Below are positions 1 to 11,238 of a DNA stretch of 64,000 bases, piece by piece. Source of the stretch: Paguma larvata (Eukaryota > Chordata > Mammalia > Carnivora > Viverridae); the NCBI GenBank assembly GCA_030068075.1, contig CM057826.1:49444558-49508557 (forward strand). The letters run 5' to 3'. The notes beneath the pieces were generated by a model, which saw nothing but the letters and a program-made list of their open reading frames with translations, made no database searches and was not told the DNA's origin. A program made the translations under genes and the position numbers. The first letter of the stretch is position 1, and every line of letters starts with the position of its first letter.

Positions 1-2874
1 GTAAAAAGACAAAGTCCAAATCAATGTGTAGGGGATGTGCCTATGTGCAGTAAAGGGTGTGCTCATGTGTACCACACTTGCATGCTTCTACGTAGGTGAA
101 AAGCCTCTGGGTCATACATGAGAAACTGCAAATAATGGTTGTTGCTGGGGTTGTGGGGAACAGAGAAGGGTGGGAGACTTACTTTTTACCTTTTGACATT
201 TAGTTACTTTCCACTACTTACTTAACCATGTGGTCATATCACTATTGTGGAAACAAACTTATCTGGGTGCTGGGAAGCTGGAGGCTCAAATATGGTTTAG
301 GGAAGTGATGTTTTCTCCCAGGTTGAGGTTGTGGCTTAGAGGATACTGCCTTTTGTTAAAGAACTGAGAGAACTCAATGATACAAATATTTGCTTAAATA
401 GAAGCATTTGGATTATTAAAGTCAGCTTTGCCCAAAAGGGACATAAGCCCAAGGAAAGAAACTAAGTGGGTGAGCAAGAAGGGAGTTTTCTAGATCTTGC
501 AAAACCCCACTCTTTGTGAACAGGGCCACGACAACTGTGTGCCACCCTTTGTGATACTGGAAGTTAAGGTAGGTCGAGCTGAGACAAGCTTCTTCTGTTC
601 CTGCCCTGCGTGGTCATATTACTTTAAAAAGATTTTGTGTGCTTGGCTAATTAAATCAGAACTCTTATCTAACTTTCAAGTGGGAGTGTGTATCTGTGGG
701 CTGTCCCTGCCAGGCTAGAGCAGACTGGAAGTGCTGCACACATTTCTTTCAAATAAAGGAAGGAAGGAAGACCAAGATTAAGGAGAGGAGGCTGAGGGCC
801 AAAGATACCTCCTTTACCTCCTCTATTGTGTTCTCTCCAGACAGGAGAGGTCAGGCCCACAGAAGGAAGTTGTGGTGCCATCTGGAGGACCCTAAGCGGC
901 CCCAGTGCAAATTTTATGATTAGGAAGATATTCTTTGGTCTGATGGTTCTGGAAAACATTTTGCAAGTGGCACTTCTAAACAAAGACTCTCTGCTCAAAT
1001 CTTGGCTTCTTACACACCAGGGAAAAAAAGGCATTTCATTTTCCATCTGCCAGTACTCTTAAACATTGGCTCAGAACTCACCACTTTCCTAAGTATATTA
1101 TCCCCACCCTAAAGCCACAGATTTTATAGCAGCCAATTAGGCAGCAATAACTGATGCTTCCTTGTTCTTTGTAGTAAAGAAAAAAACCCCCTTCTTTTGT
1201 TGTTGTTCGCCTTGATGCTCATTTTATTTGGGGTTTAGGGCAAAGTTCCAATGAAACCAACAACTGGGTTCTCTAGAATGTGGTAGGGTGCTTGCTCTAC
1301 CAGGATTAGGCATCATGGAGGTTTCAGAGCAAGTTCTGACTGATTTACAAAGGGAAGATAAAGAACTGGTGGTGCCAAGAGAGTATTACCCTACCGGACC
1401 GGATGCCAGATGGGCAGGTAGAAGAGGAGGCAAGCTCAGAAAGCCTGCCAAGAGTGGGTGGGGGCGGGAGGCAGGAGGTCCTCCTGGGACTGCCACAGAT
1501 ATTCTCTATAGACTAATTCAAGGATCTCCCACTCCAGCCACAGATATTTTATAGGTTAGCATCAGAGCCCCTTAAGACAACATGAATCACCCTGTTCAGT
1601 CGATGCCTCCCAAGCCGTACAACATGCCCATTTGAGCCAAATGAAGATTATTTCCTAGTGGGTCAATGCTATGCTTAGAGAGGTTCTCAACCTTGGTTGC
1701 TCACTAGAATCATCAGGAATAAAAAAGATGAATGTTCAGGCCCTATTCTGGACCAAATATACCAGAATCTTAGGGGAGAGGGCTTGATATTGCATTTTAT
1801 GAAAGCTCCCATCTCTCACTCCATGTCATCAGATACAAACATTTGTGCAAGGGAAACAGCTTTCGTTGAGAAGGATCTAGAAGTTTAAGACTTCTATTAG
1901 TTATCTATCTAGAACCTATGATTTTAAGAGTTATATCCTCAAAAATAAAGTCATGAAACAGAATAATCCTTTATAACGATGGGGACATTGAGGTTCTAGC
2001 TCAGTAAGTTGGCCAAAGTCACATAATAGATGATGGAGCTGAGATGAAAACCTGGGGCATTTGACCCCAAAAGTGCCTAATTTATAGCTAGAAGGTACCT
2101 TGTAGGTCATCATAAACATCATGTAATTTAACTTTCAGAATAGCTAGTGACGGTTGTAGGCCCCAGTGATTGGCCCTGAATACAAGTCATACTTACTAGC
2201 TAAGGGCTACACTTTCTCTGGGTGACTAAGATTTGTCAGGCTGAACAAGGGGTAGTGAATCTGTGTGTTCCAACTGAGATCTACAGAGGAAATCTTCCTG
2301 CTTCTGTTTGGGTGTCCTGGGGCAGACATTTTTAGGCACATGGGATGCCCATGGTGCTTAGAACCCGAGGGTGCCAAAAGACACAAATATTGCAAGACTT
2401 AGGACATGTGCCTGATGAGAATTCACTAAATTCAAATATTTAGCCAATGAGGGAGAAGAGCATTTCATTTAGAGAGGACAGAATTAAATCGAAGAAGGGA
2501 AAGATTCAACAATATGCATGTGCTGTTATCTCACCTGAGAAAAGAAAAAATAAAAACTCTTCCCAAAGGCATCAATGGATCATTTCTCTGGTAGAGTTAT
2601 GAGCATCATAGGTCTTAACATATGGCTCATGTTTTCTCCTTGCTAATGCTGGATTTCTGGGCATGACAGTAACATAAGAGAGTTAACTCAACTGTACTCA
2701 CCTGAATTTATGTAAGTTATAACCCAGAACACACAGATTCACAGCATTACTATTTTTGTCATGATCAGAAAATAAGTCCTGGATTATGAAAACCAGATAG
2801 CAATATGGAAGATGCTTTTGATATCATATCAGATTAAAAAAAAACCCTAGCATCTTTAAATTATAGGTACTGAG
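1..2874. other. ATP10B intron after exon 9 (distal part)
   Basis: No coding exon recognised: I looked for the next ATP10B exon on the minus strand and found none. The short frames here (e.g. 1288-1554 plus, 669-1046 minus) have no recognisable domain. It holds one MER5-like remnant near 1680-1850. Confidence 0.6.
1681..1850 (+). repeat. MER5-like hAT DNA transposon remnant
   Basis: Starts gaggttctcaaccttggttg and continues with ...actagaatcatcaggaa... and gggcttgatattgcatttta, the layout of the non-autonomous hAT-Charlie element MER5. Diverged; family assignment from memory of the consensus. Confidence 0.5.
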
Positions 2875-4433
2875 AGGCGGGGCAACATGGCGGAGGAGTA
2901 GGGGGCTCCAGTATTTCGCTTGCCCTTTAAAGGGGGACGACTGAAACCATTGTCTCTCTCAACTCCAAAAATCGGGGGGAAAAGGTGCTACAGCTGACAA
3001 GAAACGTAGGCGAAAACAGACACGGCCCAGCTAAACCGTGAGTTTAATCTGGGTCGGATAAAATGAACTCGAACTCGGGAAGTTGAGCTGAGGGGAGGGT
3101 GAGCATCTTCGGAGATAGCTGGGAAAGTGCCGATCGAACAACATCTGAACGAGAGGGCCAGAGCGGGTGAGACCGCTACCATCCAGCCCCTAAATGCAGG
3201 GCTTTTGAAGAGAAGTTCGGTAGCAAACAGCAGCAATCCCCGCGCGCTGCTGGGACCGCACCAACCCCGTCCTGAGCCACTGGGACCGCGCGCTCCAGGG
3301 GGACTGGCAGCGGGGACGCAGGCGGCGCTACCAGCCGAGCACCTCTAACCCCGGCACAATTATAACGAAATCAGGGGTGGCAGACGGCCGCACCACCGCG
3401 CCACCCTCGCCCAGCGCCTCCGGGGCGCGCGCGCTGCCGGGACAGGCAGCGGGGACCCAGGCGGCGGCTCCTGCGGAGCACCTCTAACCCCCGCACAGTT
3501 ACAGCCAAATCGGGGGGTAGCAGATGGCCGCGCCACCGCGCCATCCCTCGCCCAGCGCCTCCGGGCACGCTCGCCGCCACCGCCTCCGCCGGGACTCGCA
3601 GCAGGGACCCAGGCAGCCCCAGGCGGCGGCTCCAGTAAACCACACTTGGCCGGCGCTGGCGGTGGAGAGAGAACAGAAATAAAGGGGCGAATAAAGCCTC
3701 CAGGACTGGTGGCGCGGGTCTGGAGAGACGCCATTGTTGTCTCACAAGCCAGGAAGTCACCCCAGAAGCCATCCCTGCAGCAGTGGAGGCCGGACCTGCC
3801 TACACTAAACCACGCCCCTCCCAAACTATCAGCAGGAGCGACCGATCCAAGTGGAGATTGCTGCCTGGAGTAACGCCAGTCATTTCTTCTTTTTAAATTT
3901 ATCCCTCCCTTTCTCATTCCTACCTATCCCCATCCCTGAGCTGGTCATCCAGGGTACTGACTGGCTTAATCATTTTTTTTTTTTTTTTAACCCACTCTTC
4001 GAGGACATGTCCTACAACCTCTTCTTTACTTCCCTAGCCCTTTTTCTGGAATAACCAGGCCGTATAAGTTCATCTAGATGACATCGATCTTTATTCCTTT
4101 TCCCTCGCACCTGTCCTTATTCTGATTTCTATCAGTCTGGATTAAACCCTTTAGTCGCTCTACCTGGGCAAAGTCCATTTCCTTCTTCTCCCTGCACCAG
4201 TCATTATTCTGTCTATATATGCTCTGCCACCAGCATACTACATACCCTGTCCTTAACGTGTAGCTGTTACTTCAGGACACTGCCCTCAGAGAGTCACTTG
4301 TTATTTTTTTCTGTTGTGAACTGCTTGTCTGGACCATTTGTTGGTACGTTTGAGTATTTCTGTGTTCTGTGTGTCTGTCAGTTTTCCTTTCCAGGGCAAC
4401 TTCAAGAAACAATCCATAACACATCCAGCCAAA
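2875..4433 (+). promoter_or_regulatory. LINE-1 5' UTR with internal promoter and tandem monomers
   Basis: About 1.56 kb upstream of ORF1. The first 1 kb is CpG-rich, unlike the AT-rich surroundings, as expected for the internal Pol II promoter of an L1. Positions 3240-3640 contain about three related units of roughly 140-150 bp: the block cagcggggacccaggcggcg recurs at 3308, 3447 and (diverged) 3599, and ccgcgcca-ctcgcccagcgcc recurs about 140 bp apart. The 3' part (3880-4430) is pyrimidine-rich. Open frames on the minus strand here reflect base composition, not genes. Confidence 0.75.
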
Positions 4434-5327
4434 ATGACAAGACGGAAGAATTCTCCTCAAAAGAATCTACAAGAAGCAGTGACAGCTCAAGAATTAATGA
4501 AAACAGATATAAGCAACATAACAGAACTTGAATATAGAATGATAATCATAAAACTAATTGCTGGCCTTGAAAAAAGCTTAGATGAATGCAAGGGGTCCCG
4601 CGCGGCAGAGTTCAAAGACCTTAAAAACGGTCAGGAAGAATTAAAGAAGACATTGGAAGAAATACAGGGGAAACTGGAAGCAGCCACAGCACGGATTGAA
4701 GAGGTAGAGGAAAGAGTTAGTGCATTAGAAGACAAAATCATTGAAAAAGAGGAAGCAGATAAAAAGAGAGAGAAGCTGATCCAGGAACAGGAAAGGAGAA
4801 TTCGAGAGCTGAGCGATGCACTCAAAAGAAACAATATCCATATCATAGGAGTTCCAGAGGAAGAAGAGAGAGAGAAAGGAGTCGAAGGGGTTCTTGAACA
4901 AATCATTGCTGAGAACTTCCTCAACATGAGGAAGGAAACAAGCATGGAAATCCAAGAGGCACAGAGAACTCCCCTCAGACATAACTTGAATAGACCTTCT
5001 GCACGGCACATCATAGTGAAGATGGCAAAATACAAAGATAAGGAGAGAATCTTGAAAGCAGCTAGGGACAAAAAAACCCTAACATACAAAGGGAGACATA
5101 TAAGGGTAGTAGCAGACTTATCTACGGAAACTTGGCAAGCCAGAAAGGAATGGCAGGATATCTTCAATGTGATGAGCAAGAAGGACATGCAACCAAGAAT
5201 TCTGTATCCGGCTAGCCTGTCATTCAGAATAGAAGGAGAGATCAAGGTTTTTCCCAACAAGCAAAAACTGAAAGAATTTATCACAAATAAGCCAGCACTG
5301 CAAGAGATCCTGAGGGGCATTCTATGA
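4434..5327 (+). CDS. LINE-1 ORF1 protein (RNA-binding chaperone), intact
   Basis: A 297-residue protein starting [14 protein letters not shown]1p forms trimers, coats L1 RNA and acts as a nucleic-acid chaperone in the retrotransposition particle. The N-terminal half is a coiled coil rich in Glu/Lys heptads (about residues 60-130, e.g. [20 protein letters not shown]). It is followed by the RRM-like domain ([13 protein letters not shown]) and the C-terminal domain ([35 protein letters not shown]). Length is slightly under the 338 residues of human ORF1p. The frame is open further upstream to 4338, but the ATG at 4434 in context AAAATGA fits the family start. Its TGA overlaps an ATG of the ORF2 frame (ATGA at 5324-5327). 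Confidence 0.93.
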   Translation: MTRRKNSPQKNLQEAVTAQELMKTDISNITELEYRMIIIKLIAGLEKSLDECKGSRAAEFKDLKNGQEELKKTLEEIQGKLEAATARIEEVEERVSALEDKIIEKEEADKKREKLIQEQERRIRELSDALKRNNIHIIGVPEEEEREKGVEGVLEQIIAENFLNMRKETSMEIQEAQRTPLRHNLNRPSARHIIVKMAKYKDKERILKAARDKKTLTYKGRHIRVVADLSTETWQARKEWQDIFNVMSKKDMQPRILYPASLSFRIEGEIKVFPNKQKLKEFITNKPALQEILRGIL

Positions 5328-5374
5328 AGACAAGGTTGCAAAGAACACAAACTGCCAGGGACAGCCTTACAAAC

Positions 5375-7402
5375 ATGAAACTTACAGATAATACAGTGAC
5401 TGTAAGCCCATATTTTTCAATATTAACACTGAATGTAAATGGACTAAATGCGCCAATCAAAAGACACAGGATAACAGAATGGATTAAAAAACAAGACCCA
5501 TCTATTTGCTGTCTTCAAGAAACTCATCTTAAACCTGAAGATACCTTCAGATTGAAAGTGAGGGGATGGAGAACTATCTACCATGCTACTGGAAGTCAGA
5601 AGAAAGCCGGAGTAGCCACACTTATATCAGACGAATTAGACTTTAAAATGAACGATGTAATAAGAGATGAAGAAGGACATTATATAATAGTCTCAGGGAC
5701 CATCCAGCAGGAAGAGCTAACAATTGTAAATATCTACGCACCGAATTCGGGGGAACCCAAATTTGTAAAACAACTAATTACAAACATTAGCAACCTCATC
5801 GACAAAAATGTCCTAATAGTAGGGGATCTCAACACTCCACTCTCAGCATTGGATAGATCCACAAAACAGAAAATCTCCGCAGAAACAATAGCCCTGAATG
5901 ACACATTAGGACAGATGGGCCTCACAGACATCTTTAGGGTCCTTCATCCAGAAGCAAAGGAATTTACGTTCTTCTCATCTGCACACGGTACATTTTCCAA
6001 GATAGACCACATTCTGGGGCACAGGGAAGCTCTGAATAAATATAAAAGAATTGAGATCATACCATGTACACTGTCAGACCACAATGCTTTGAAACTTGAA
6101 ATCAACCACAGGAGAAAGCCTGGAAAATATCCAAGAACATGGCGGCTAAGAAATAACCTACTAAAAGATGACTGGGTCAACCAAGCCATCAGAGAAGAAA
6201 TTAAAAAACACATGGAAACAAATGAAAATGAAAATACAACAATCCAAACGCTCTGGGATGCAGCAAAGGCAGTCTTGAGAGGGAAATATATTGCAATCCA
6301 GGCCCATCTCAAAAAACAAGAAAAATCAATAACACAAATTCTAACAGCATGCCTAAAGGAACTAGAAGCAGATCAACTAAAACAACCCAAGCCCAGCAGA
6401 AAGAGAGAAATAACAAAGATCAGAGCACAAATTAACCATATGGAGACAGAAAAGGTAGTGGAACAGATCAATGAAACGAAAAGCTGGTTCTTTGAAAAAA
6501 TAAACAAAATAGACAAACCTCTAGCCAGACTTCTCAAAAAGAGAAGAGAGAGAATTCAAATAGATAAAATCGTGAATGAAAAGGGAGAAATTACAACCAA
6601 TCCCTCAGAGATACAAGCAATCATCAGAGAATACTATGAAAAATTATATGCCACCAAACTTGGCAATCTGGAAGAAATGGACAGCTTCCTAAATAGCCAC
6701 ACGCTACCAAAACTCAAACGGGAAGAAATAGAAAATTTGAACAGACCCATAACTAGTGAAGAAATAGAATCCGTTATTAAAAACCTCCCAGCAAATAAAA
6801 GCCCTGGACCAGATGGCTTTCCTGCGGAATTTTACCAGACATTTAAAACAGAGTTAATTCCTATCCTCCTCAAGCTCTTCCAAAAAATTGAAACGGAAGG
6901 AAAACTCCCAGACTCATTCTATGAAGCCAGCATCACTTTGATTCCCAAACCAGATAGAGACCCAGCAAAGAAAGAAAATTACAGGCCAATATCCCTGATG
7001 AATATGGATGCAAAAATTCTCAACAAGATACTAGCAAATCGAATCCAACAGCATATAAAGAGAATTATCCACCATGATCAAGTAGGATTCATCCCTGGGT
7101 TGCAGGGCTGGTTCAATATTCGCAAATCAATCAACGTGATACATCACATCAACAAAAGAAAAGATAAGAACCATATGATCCTGTCAATAGATGCAGAAAA
7201 AGCATTTGACAAAATACAGCATCCTTTCTTAATAAAAACTCTCGAGAAAGTCGGGATAGAAGGAACTTACTTAAACATCATAAAAGCCATATATGAAAAG
7301 CCCACAGCTAATATCATCCTCAATGGGGAAAAATTGAAAGCCGGAATTCCCCCTGAGATCAGGAACACGACAGGGGTGTCCACTCTCGCCACTGCTATTT
7401 AA
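5375..7402 (+). pseudogene. LINE-1 ORF2 protein, part 1: endonuclease and start of reverse transcriptase (frameshifted at the end)
   Basis: The first part of ORF2p, which nicks target DNA and copies L1 RNA. The frame is open from 5324 and a likely start is the Met at 5375 (MKLTDN). The apurinic-type endonuclease is present: [20 protein letters not shown], the QETHL motif with catalytic Glu, [14 protein letters not shown], and [11 protein letters not shown] with the catalytic Asp-His. The RT domain begins at [18 protein letters not shown] and [20 protein letters not shown], with [12 protein letters not shown] holding the first catalytic Asp. A net one-base gain between about 7340 and 7350 shifts the frame before the conserved [14 protein letters not shown], and the frame stops at 7402. 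The continuation is in the next frame. Confidence 0.92.
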
Positions 7403-9161
7403 CATAGTGCTGGAAGTCTTAGCATCAGCAATCAGACAACAAAACAAAATAAAAGGCATCAAGATTGGCAAGGAGGAAGTCAAACTTTCACTTTTTGCAG
7501 ATGACATGATACTTTACATGGAAAACCCAACGGAATCCACCAAAAGTCTACTAGAACTGATTCATGATTTCAGCAAAGTTGCAGGATACAAAATCAATGT
7601 ACAGAAATCGGTGGCATTTCTATACACCAACAATGAAGCAGCAGAAAGAGAAATAAAGAAGCTAATCCCTTTCACAATTGCACCAAAAACCATAAAATAC
7701 TTAGGAATAAACCTAACCAAAGAGGTGAAAGACCTCTACACTGAAAACTATAACAAACTTATGAAGGAAATTGAGGAAGACACAAGGAAATGGAAAAACA
7801 TCCCATGCTCATGGATTGGAAGAATAAATATCGTCAAAATGGCAATACTACCCAAAGCAATCTACACATTCAATGCAGTCCCAATCAAAATTGCACCAAC
7901 ATTCTTCTCAAAGCTAGAGCAAACAATCCTAAAATTTGTATGGAACCACAAAAGACCTCGAATAGCCAAAATAATACTGAAGAATAAAACCAAGGCGGGA
8001 GGCATCACAATCCCAGACTTTAACCTCTACTACAAAGCGGTGGTCATCAAGACTGAATGGTATTGGCACAAAAACAGACACATAGACCAATGGAATAGAA
8101 TAGAAAACTCAGAAATGGATCCGCAAGTATATGGCCAACTAATCTTTGACAAAGCGGGAAAATGTATCCAATGGAAAAAAGACAGCCTCTTTAACAAATG
8201 GTGCTGGGAGAATTGGACAGCAACATGCAAAAGAATGAAACTAGACCACTTTCTTACACCACTCACAAAAATAAATTCTAAATGGATAAAAGATCTGAAT
8301 GTGAGACAGGAAACCGTCAAAATCCTAGAGGAGAAAACAGGAAAAAGCCTCTTTGACCTCAGACGCACCAATTTCTTACTCGACACGTCTCCAAAGGCAA
8401 GAGAATTAAAAGCAAAGATGAACTATTGGGACCTCATCAAGATAAAAAGCTTCTGCAAGGCAAAAGAAACAACCAACAAAACGAATAGGCAACCCACGGA
8501 ATGGGAAAAGATCATCGCAAATGACATATCGGATAAAGGACTAATATCTAAAATTTATAAAGAACTTACCAAACTCCACACCCGAAAAACAAACAACCCA
8601 GTGAAGAAATGGGCGGAAGGTATGAATAGACACTTCTCCAAAGAGGACATTCAGATGGCCAACAGACACATGAAACAATGCTCAATGTCACTCAGCATCA
8701 GGGAAATACAAATCAAAACCACACTGAGATACCACCTCACACCAGTCAGAGTGGCTAAAATGAACAAATCAGGAAACTATAGATGCTGGCGAGGATGTGG
8801 AGAAGCAGGCACCCTCCTACACTGTTGGTGGGAATACAAACTGGTGCAGCCACTCTGGAAAACGGTGTGGAGGTTCCTCAAAAAAATGAAAATAGAGCTA
8901 CCCTATGATCCAGCAATAGCCCTGCTAGGAATCTACCCAAGAGACACAGGAATGCTGATGCATAGGAGCACGTGTACCCCAATGTTCATAGCAGCAATTT
9001 CGACAATAGCCAAATCATGGAAAGAGACCAAGTGCCCATCAACTGACGAATGGATAAAGAAGTTATGGTACTTATATACAATGGACTACTACGTGGCAAT
9101 GAGAAAAAATGAAATCTGGCCATGTGTAGCCGATGGATGGAACTGGAGGGTATTATGTTAA
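7346..9161 (+). pseudogene. LINE-1 ORF2 protein, part 2: reverse transcriptase core, connection and Cys-rich end (second frameshift near 9135)
   Basis: Continuation of ORF2 in the +1 frame. The conserved [10 protein letters not shown] block can be read from about 7350, followed by [11 protein letters not shown] and the RT catalytic motif FADD ([15 protein letters not shown]). Thumb and C-terminal regions follow, including the conserved [59 protein letters not shown] and the Cys-rich segment [18 protein letters not shown]. Near 9130-9137 one base is missing compared with the second L1 copy at 30160-30175. The last residues change and a stop follows at 9161, while the expected tail ([20 protein letters not shown]) is in another frame. 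With two frameshifts, this copy cannot make complete ORF2p. Confidence 0.9.
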
Positions 9162-9385
9162 GTGAAAGAAGTCAGTCAGAAAAAGACAGATACCATATGT
9201 TTCCACGAATAGGTGGACTTTGTGAGACTAAGCAAAAACCAGGGGGAGGGGAAGAGGGGAAAGGAAAAAAAGACACAGAGAGGGAGCCTGCTTCGAATTT
9301 TGTGTCTCCCTCTCTCTCTGCCCCTCACCCACTTGCACTGCATCTCTCTCAAAATAATAAACATCAAAAAATTTTTTTTAAATAA

Positions 9386-9637
9386 AAAAAGAGAAGCCAG
9401 AAATTTATATGTTTATGTGACATCTCCCAATTTCTAAACATTGAACATTTAAAATGAATGAGAGTTGTATTTGCCCAACAAAACGCCTATGCAGATTGCA
9501 TATAAGACTTAAAGGGCTGCCATTTTAAGAGGTCTTTAGGGCTTATACACTCTTTTCTCTTTCACATTCCAGAGCACCCTCCCATCTCTCTGAAACAAAG
9601 GCTACTGCAACTCAAAGAGAAAAAGACAGGGACTTAC
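9386..9637. other. Short intron stretch between LINE-1 tail and exon 9 donor
   Basis: Unique sequence of about 250 bases separating the LINE-1 A-rich tail from the splice donor of ATP10B exon 9. Nothing else recognised. Confidence 0.6.
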
Positions 9638-9876
9638 TATGGAGCTGCTGAAGGCGACAGAAGGCTGTGAACTTTCACGGCGCCCCACAGACCTTTGTCG
9701 GGAGTGGCCGTGGATAGGTACCCGGGCACTGTGGCACCTCCTCAGAGGTTGGGCCCGTCCTTGGCCTCCTAACGTTGCTGGGCCCTGAGACCATCGGGCT
9801 GGGAAGGATAAGCACTTGTATTGGGTCCATTCTTCACTGTCCGATTCCAACTCCTTTGGGGTCTCCAGTCGCTTGG
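9638..9876 (-). CDS. ATP10B: ATP10B exon 9: start of nucleotide-binding domain, class V variable region
   Basis: In the ancestral frame the exon encodes about residues 461-540: [33 protein letters not shown], then an Arg/Ser-rich stretch ([20 protein letters not shown]) and [13 protein letters not shown]. It resembles the ATP10B-specific low-complexity insert early in the N domain. The acceptor is ttcttgcag|CCAAGC and the donor ATA|GTAAGTC. The frame is open over all 239 nt, so it has not decayed. Read from the shifted exon 8 frame, it hits TGA within about 40 nt. The LINE-1 at 2875-9385 begins only about 250 bases beyond this exon's donor. The remaining exons of the gene are outside the window. 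Confidence 0.93.
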
Positions 9877-10984
9877 CTGCAAGAAAGGAGTCCTGTTATT
9901 GCACCAGTCCACCTTGGCAAAGTCACAGGTGGGGGAATCTCAGTCCTTGGGAGTAGGGGAGTGGAGCAAAGGGCACAGGATAAGAGCACTCTGCTGTCCT
10001 GGAGCATGGGCAACTAGGATCCCTTGACTGGAGAGGGAGGGGTGCAACAAAATTGCACAGATTCAAATTCAACTCTACTACTTCCTAGCTAGGTGACTGA
10101 GCTTTGACTAAACCTGTGCCTCTATTTCCTCAATCAGGGGTTTAAAAAATACCTAACTCATAGGGTTATTTTGAAGACTTAATGAAATAATGTGTCAAAG
10201 TGGTCAGCATACTCTACGTATTGGTAATGGTAGTTGTTATTACTATTAAAAAGAGACCAGAAGATGCCATATACATGGTTACCACCATGGCAAAGGTGAT
10301 TGGGCTACCCATAATACCTCCTGCTTTCTTCTTCTCTGTTCCTCCACTCAAAGGAATGAATGATGCTCTCTTGAGACTTCCTTTTCTTAGTTAGAAAGTG
10401 TGGGCGTTGTGTTTGTGGTGGTGATGGAGGGTTGCTGAGGAAATCAGGTCAGCTTTACAGGCCAGCTATAGTTTGTGCATGATGACAGTTCAGGCACTGT
10501 TCCGCCATACCTCATAAGTTGAAGCTCTCCCTCAGTAAAAATCCAAGAGATCAGTTAACATGGAAGGCTTTTCCTGGATGTATTGAATCTGACTATGCAC
10601 CTACACCAAGGCCTGTCTTGACATGTCAGGTAAAGTGATCCCCCAAGTTCTTAAAACTGGGTTGTATAACTGGTATACAATTTAGACATATCCCCAGTCC
10701 ATTCCTGACAGATAGAAATCCTGAGTGTAAATGGCACCAAAGACTGACTAGAGGGCTACCACACAGGAGATCACTGATGGCCTTTGTGCACAAAGGAAAG
10801 TTTACAGGTGATAAAAACAGCACTGATCTAGGACAAGGAAGCCCACAGGGATAAAAGAAACAACCTGCCACAGAGCCAGGAAAAACTGTGGAGAGCCAGG
10901 GAAATGTCTTTCATTACCATTCTTTTAGGAGAGCAGAGTGATTCATTTAGAAAGAGTGGTGAAAGCCCCTGAGAATCCTTGTAC
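9877..10984. other. ATP10B intron 8
   Basis: About 1.1 kb between exons 8 and 9. It contains a MIR-like piece at about 10060-10230 (plus strand; cctctatttcctcaatc and cataggg-ttattttgaag blocks). The rest is unremarkable. Confidence 0.65.
10060..10230 (+). repeat. MIR-like SINE remnant
   Basis: Diverged tRNA-derived MIR core: ctacttcctagctaggtgac followed by tgcctctatttcctcaatc and an aactcatagggttattttga block, in consensus order. Confidence 0.6.
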
Positions 10985-11238
10985 CATTTTCTTGGTGAGA
11001 ATATTCGGTGCCCATGATAGTGCAACGCCTGAAACACCATCTTGTTCTCAGTCAGTGTCCCTGTCTTGTCAGAGAAGACATACTGGATCTGGCCCAAGTC
11101 CTCGGTGATATTGAGGGCTCGACACTGGATGGAAAAATCAGTCTCTTCATCGTACAGGTCAAGGTCATTTTGCAGGAAGAAGACTTGCCCAAGTTTCACC
11201 AGCTCAATGGATATATACAGAGAGATTGGGATCAGCAC
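10985..11238 (-). CDS. ATP10B: ATP10B exon 8: TM4 PISL and DKTGTLT phosphorylation site, with +1 frameshift
   Basis: The exon starts [20 protein letters not shown] (TM4, with the P4-type PISL at residues 380-383) and runs through [20 protein letters not shown] to [13 protein letters not shown]. Asp433 is the residue phosphorylated in the ATPase cycle. After Phe445 the frame is broken: the exon is 254 nt where 253 would fit the phases, and one extra base lies at about 11026-11031 (most simply t11030). Dropping it gives the expected FRRCTIMG and YSHQEN with the split codon that exon 9 continues. As written, translation goes on for 29 unrelated residues and stops in exon 9 at about residue 474, before most of the nucleotide-binding domain and all later membrane segments. 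The acceptor is atctccccacag; the donor is AATG|GTACAAGG. Confidence 0.93.

Larger units (their letters stand above)
2875..9385 (+). mobile_element. Full-length LINE-1 (carnivore L1), antisense to ATP10B
   Basis: A complete element of about 6.5 kb: GC-rich 5' UTR starting near GAGGCGGGGCAACATGGCGG, ORF1 at 4434-5327, ORF2 from 5375 to about 9160, a short 3' UTR with a G-rich then C/T-rich stretch, and an A-rich tail ending near 9385. ORF1 is intact and ORF2 has only two small frameshifts, so the element is fairly young. It sits in the ATP10B intron after exon 9, in the opposite direction to the gene. I looked for a target-site duplication and found no convincing one: the flanks share only short AT-rich matches. 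Confidence 0.95.

Noticed and set aside
1..2870. Possible next ATP10B exon
   Set aside because: I looked on the minus strand for the region after FSSSI (acidic linker, then CYEAESPDEAALV) and found nothing similar.
3360..3917. 185- and 133-residue open frames on the minus strand in GC-rich DNA
   Set aside because: They lie entirely in the LINE-1 5' UTR; Pro/Arg/Gly-rich composition follows the GC-rich monomers and no domain is present.
4631..5350. 239-residue minus-strand open frame
   Set aside because: Antisense shadow of LINE-1 ORF1; low-complexity Ser/Leu composition mirrors the coiled-coil codons.
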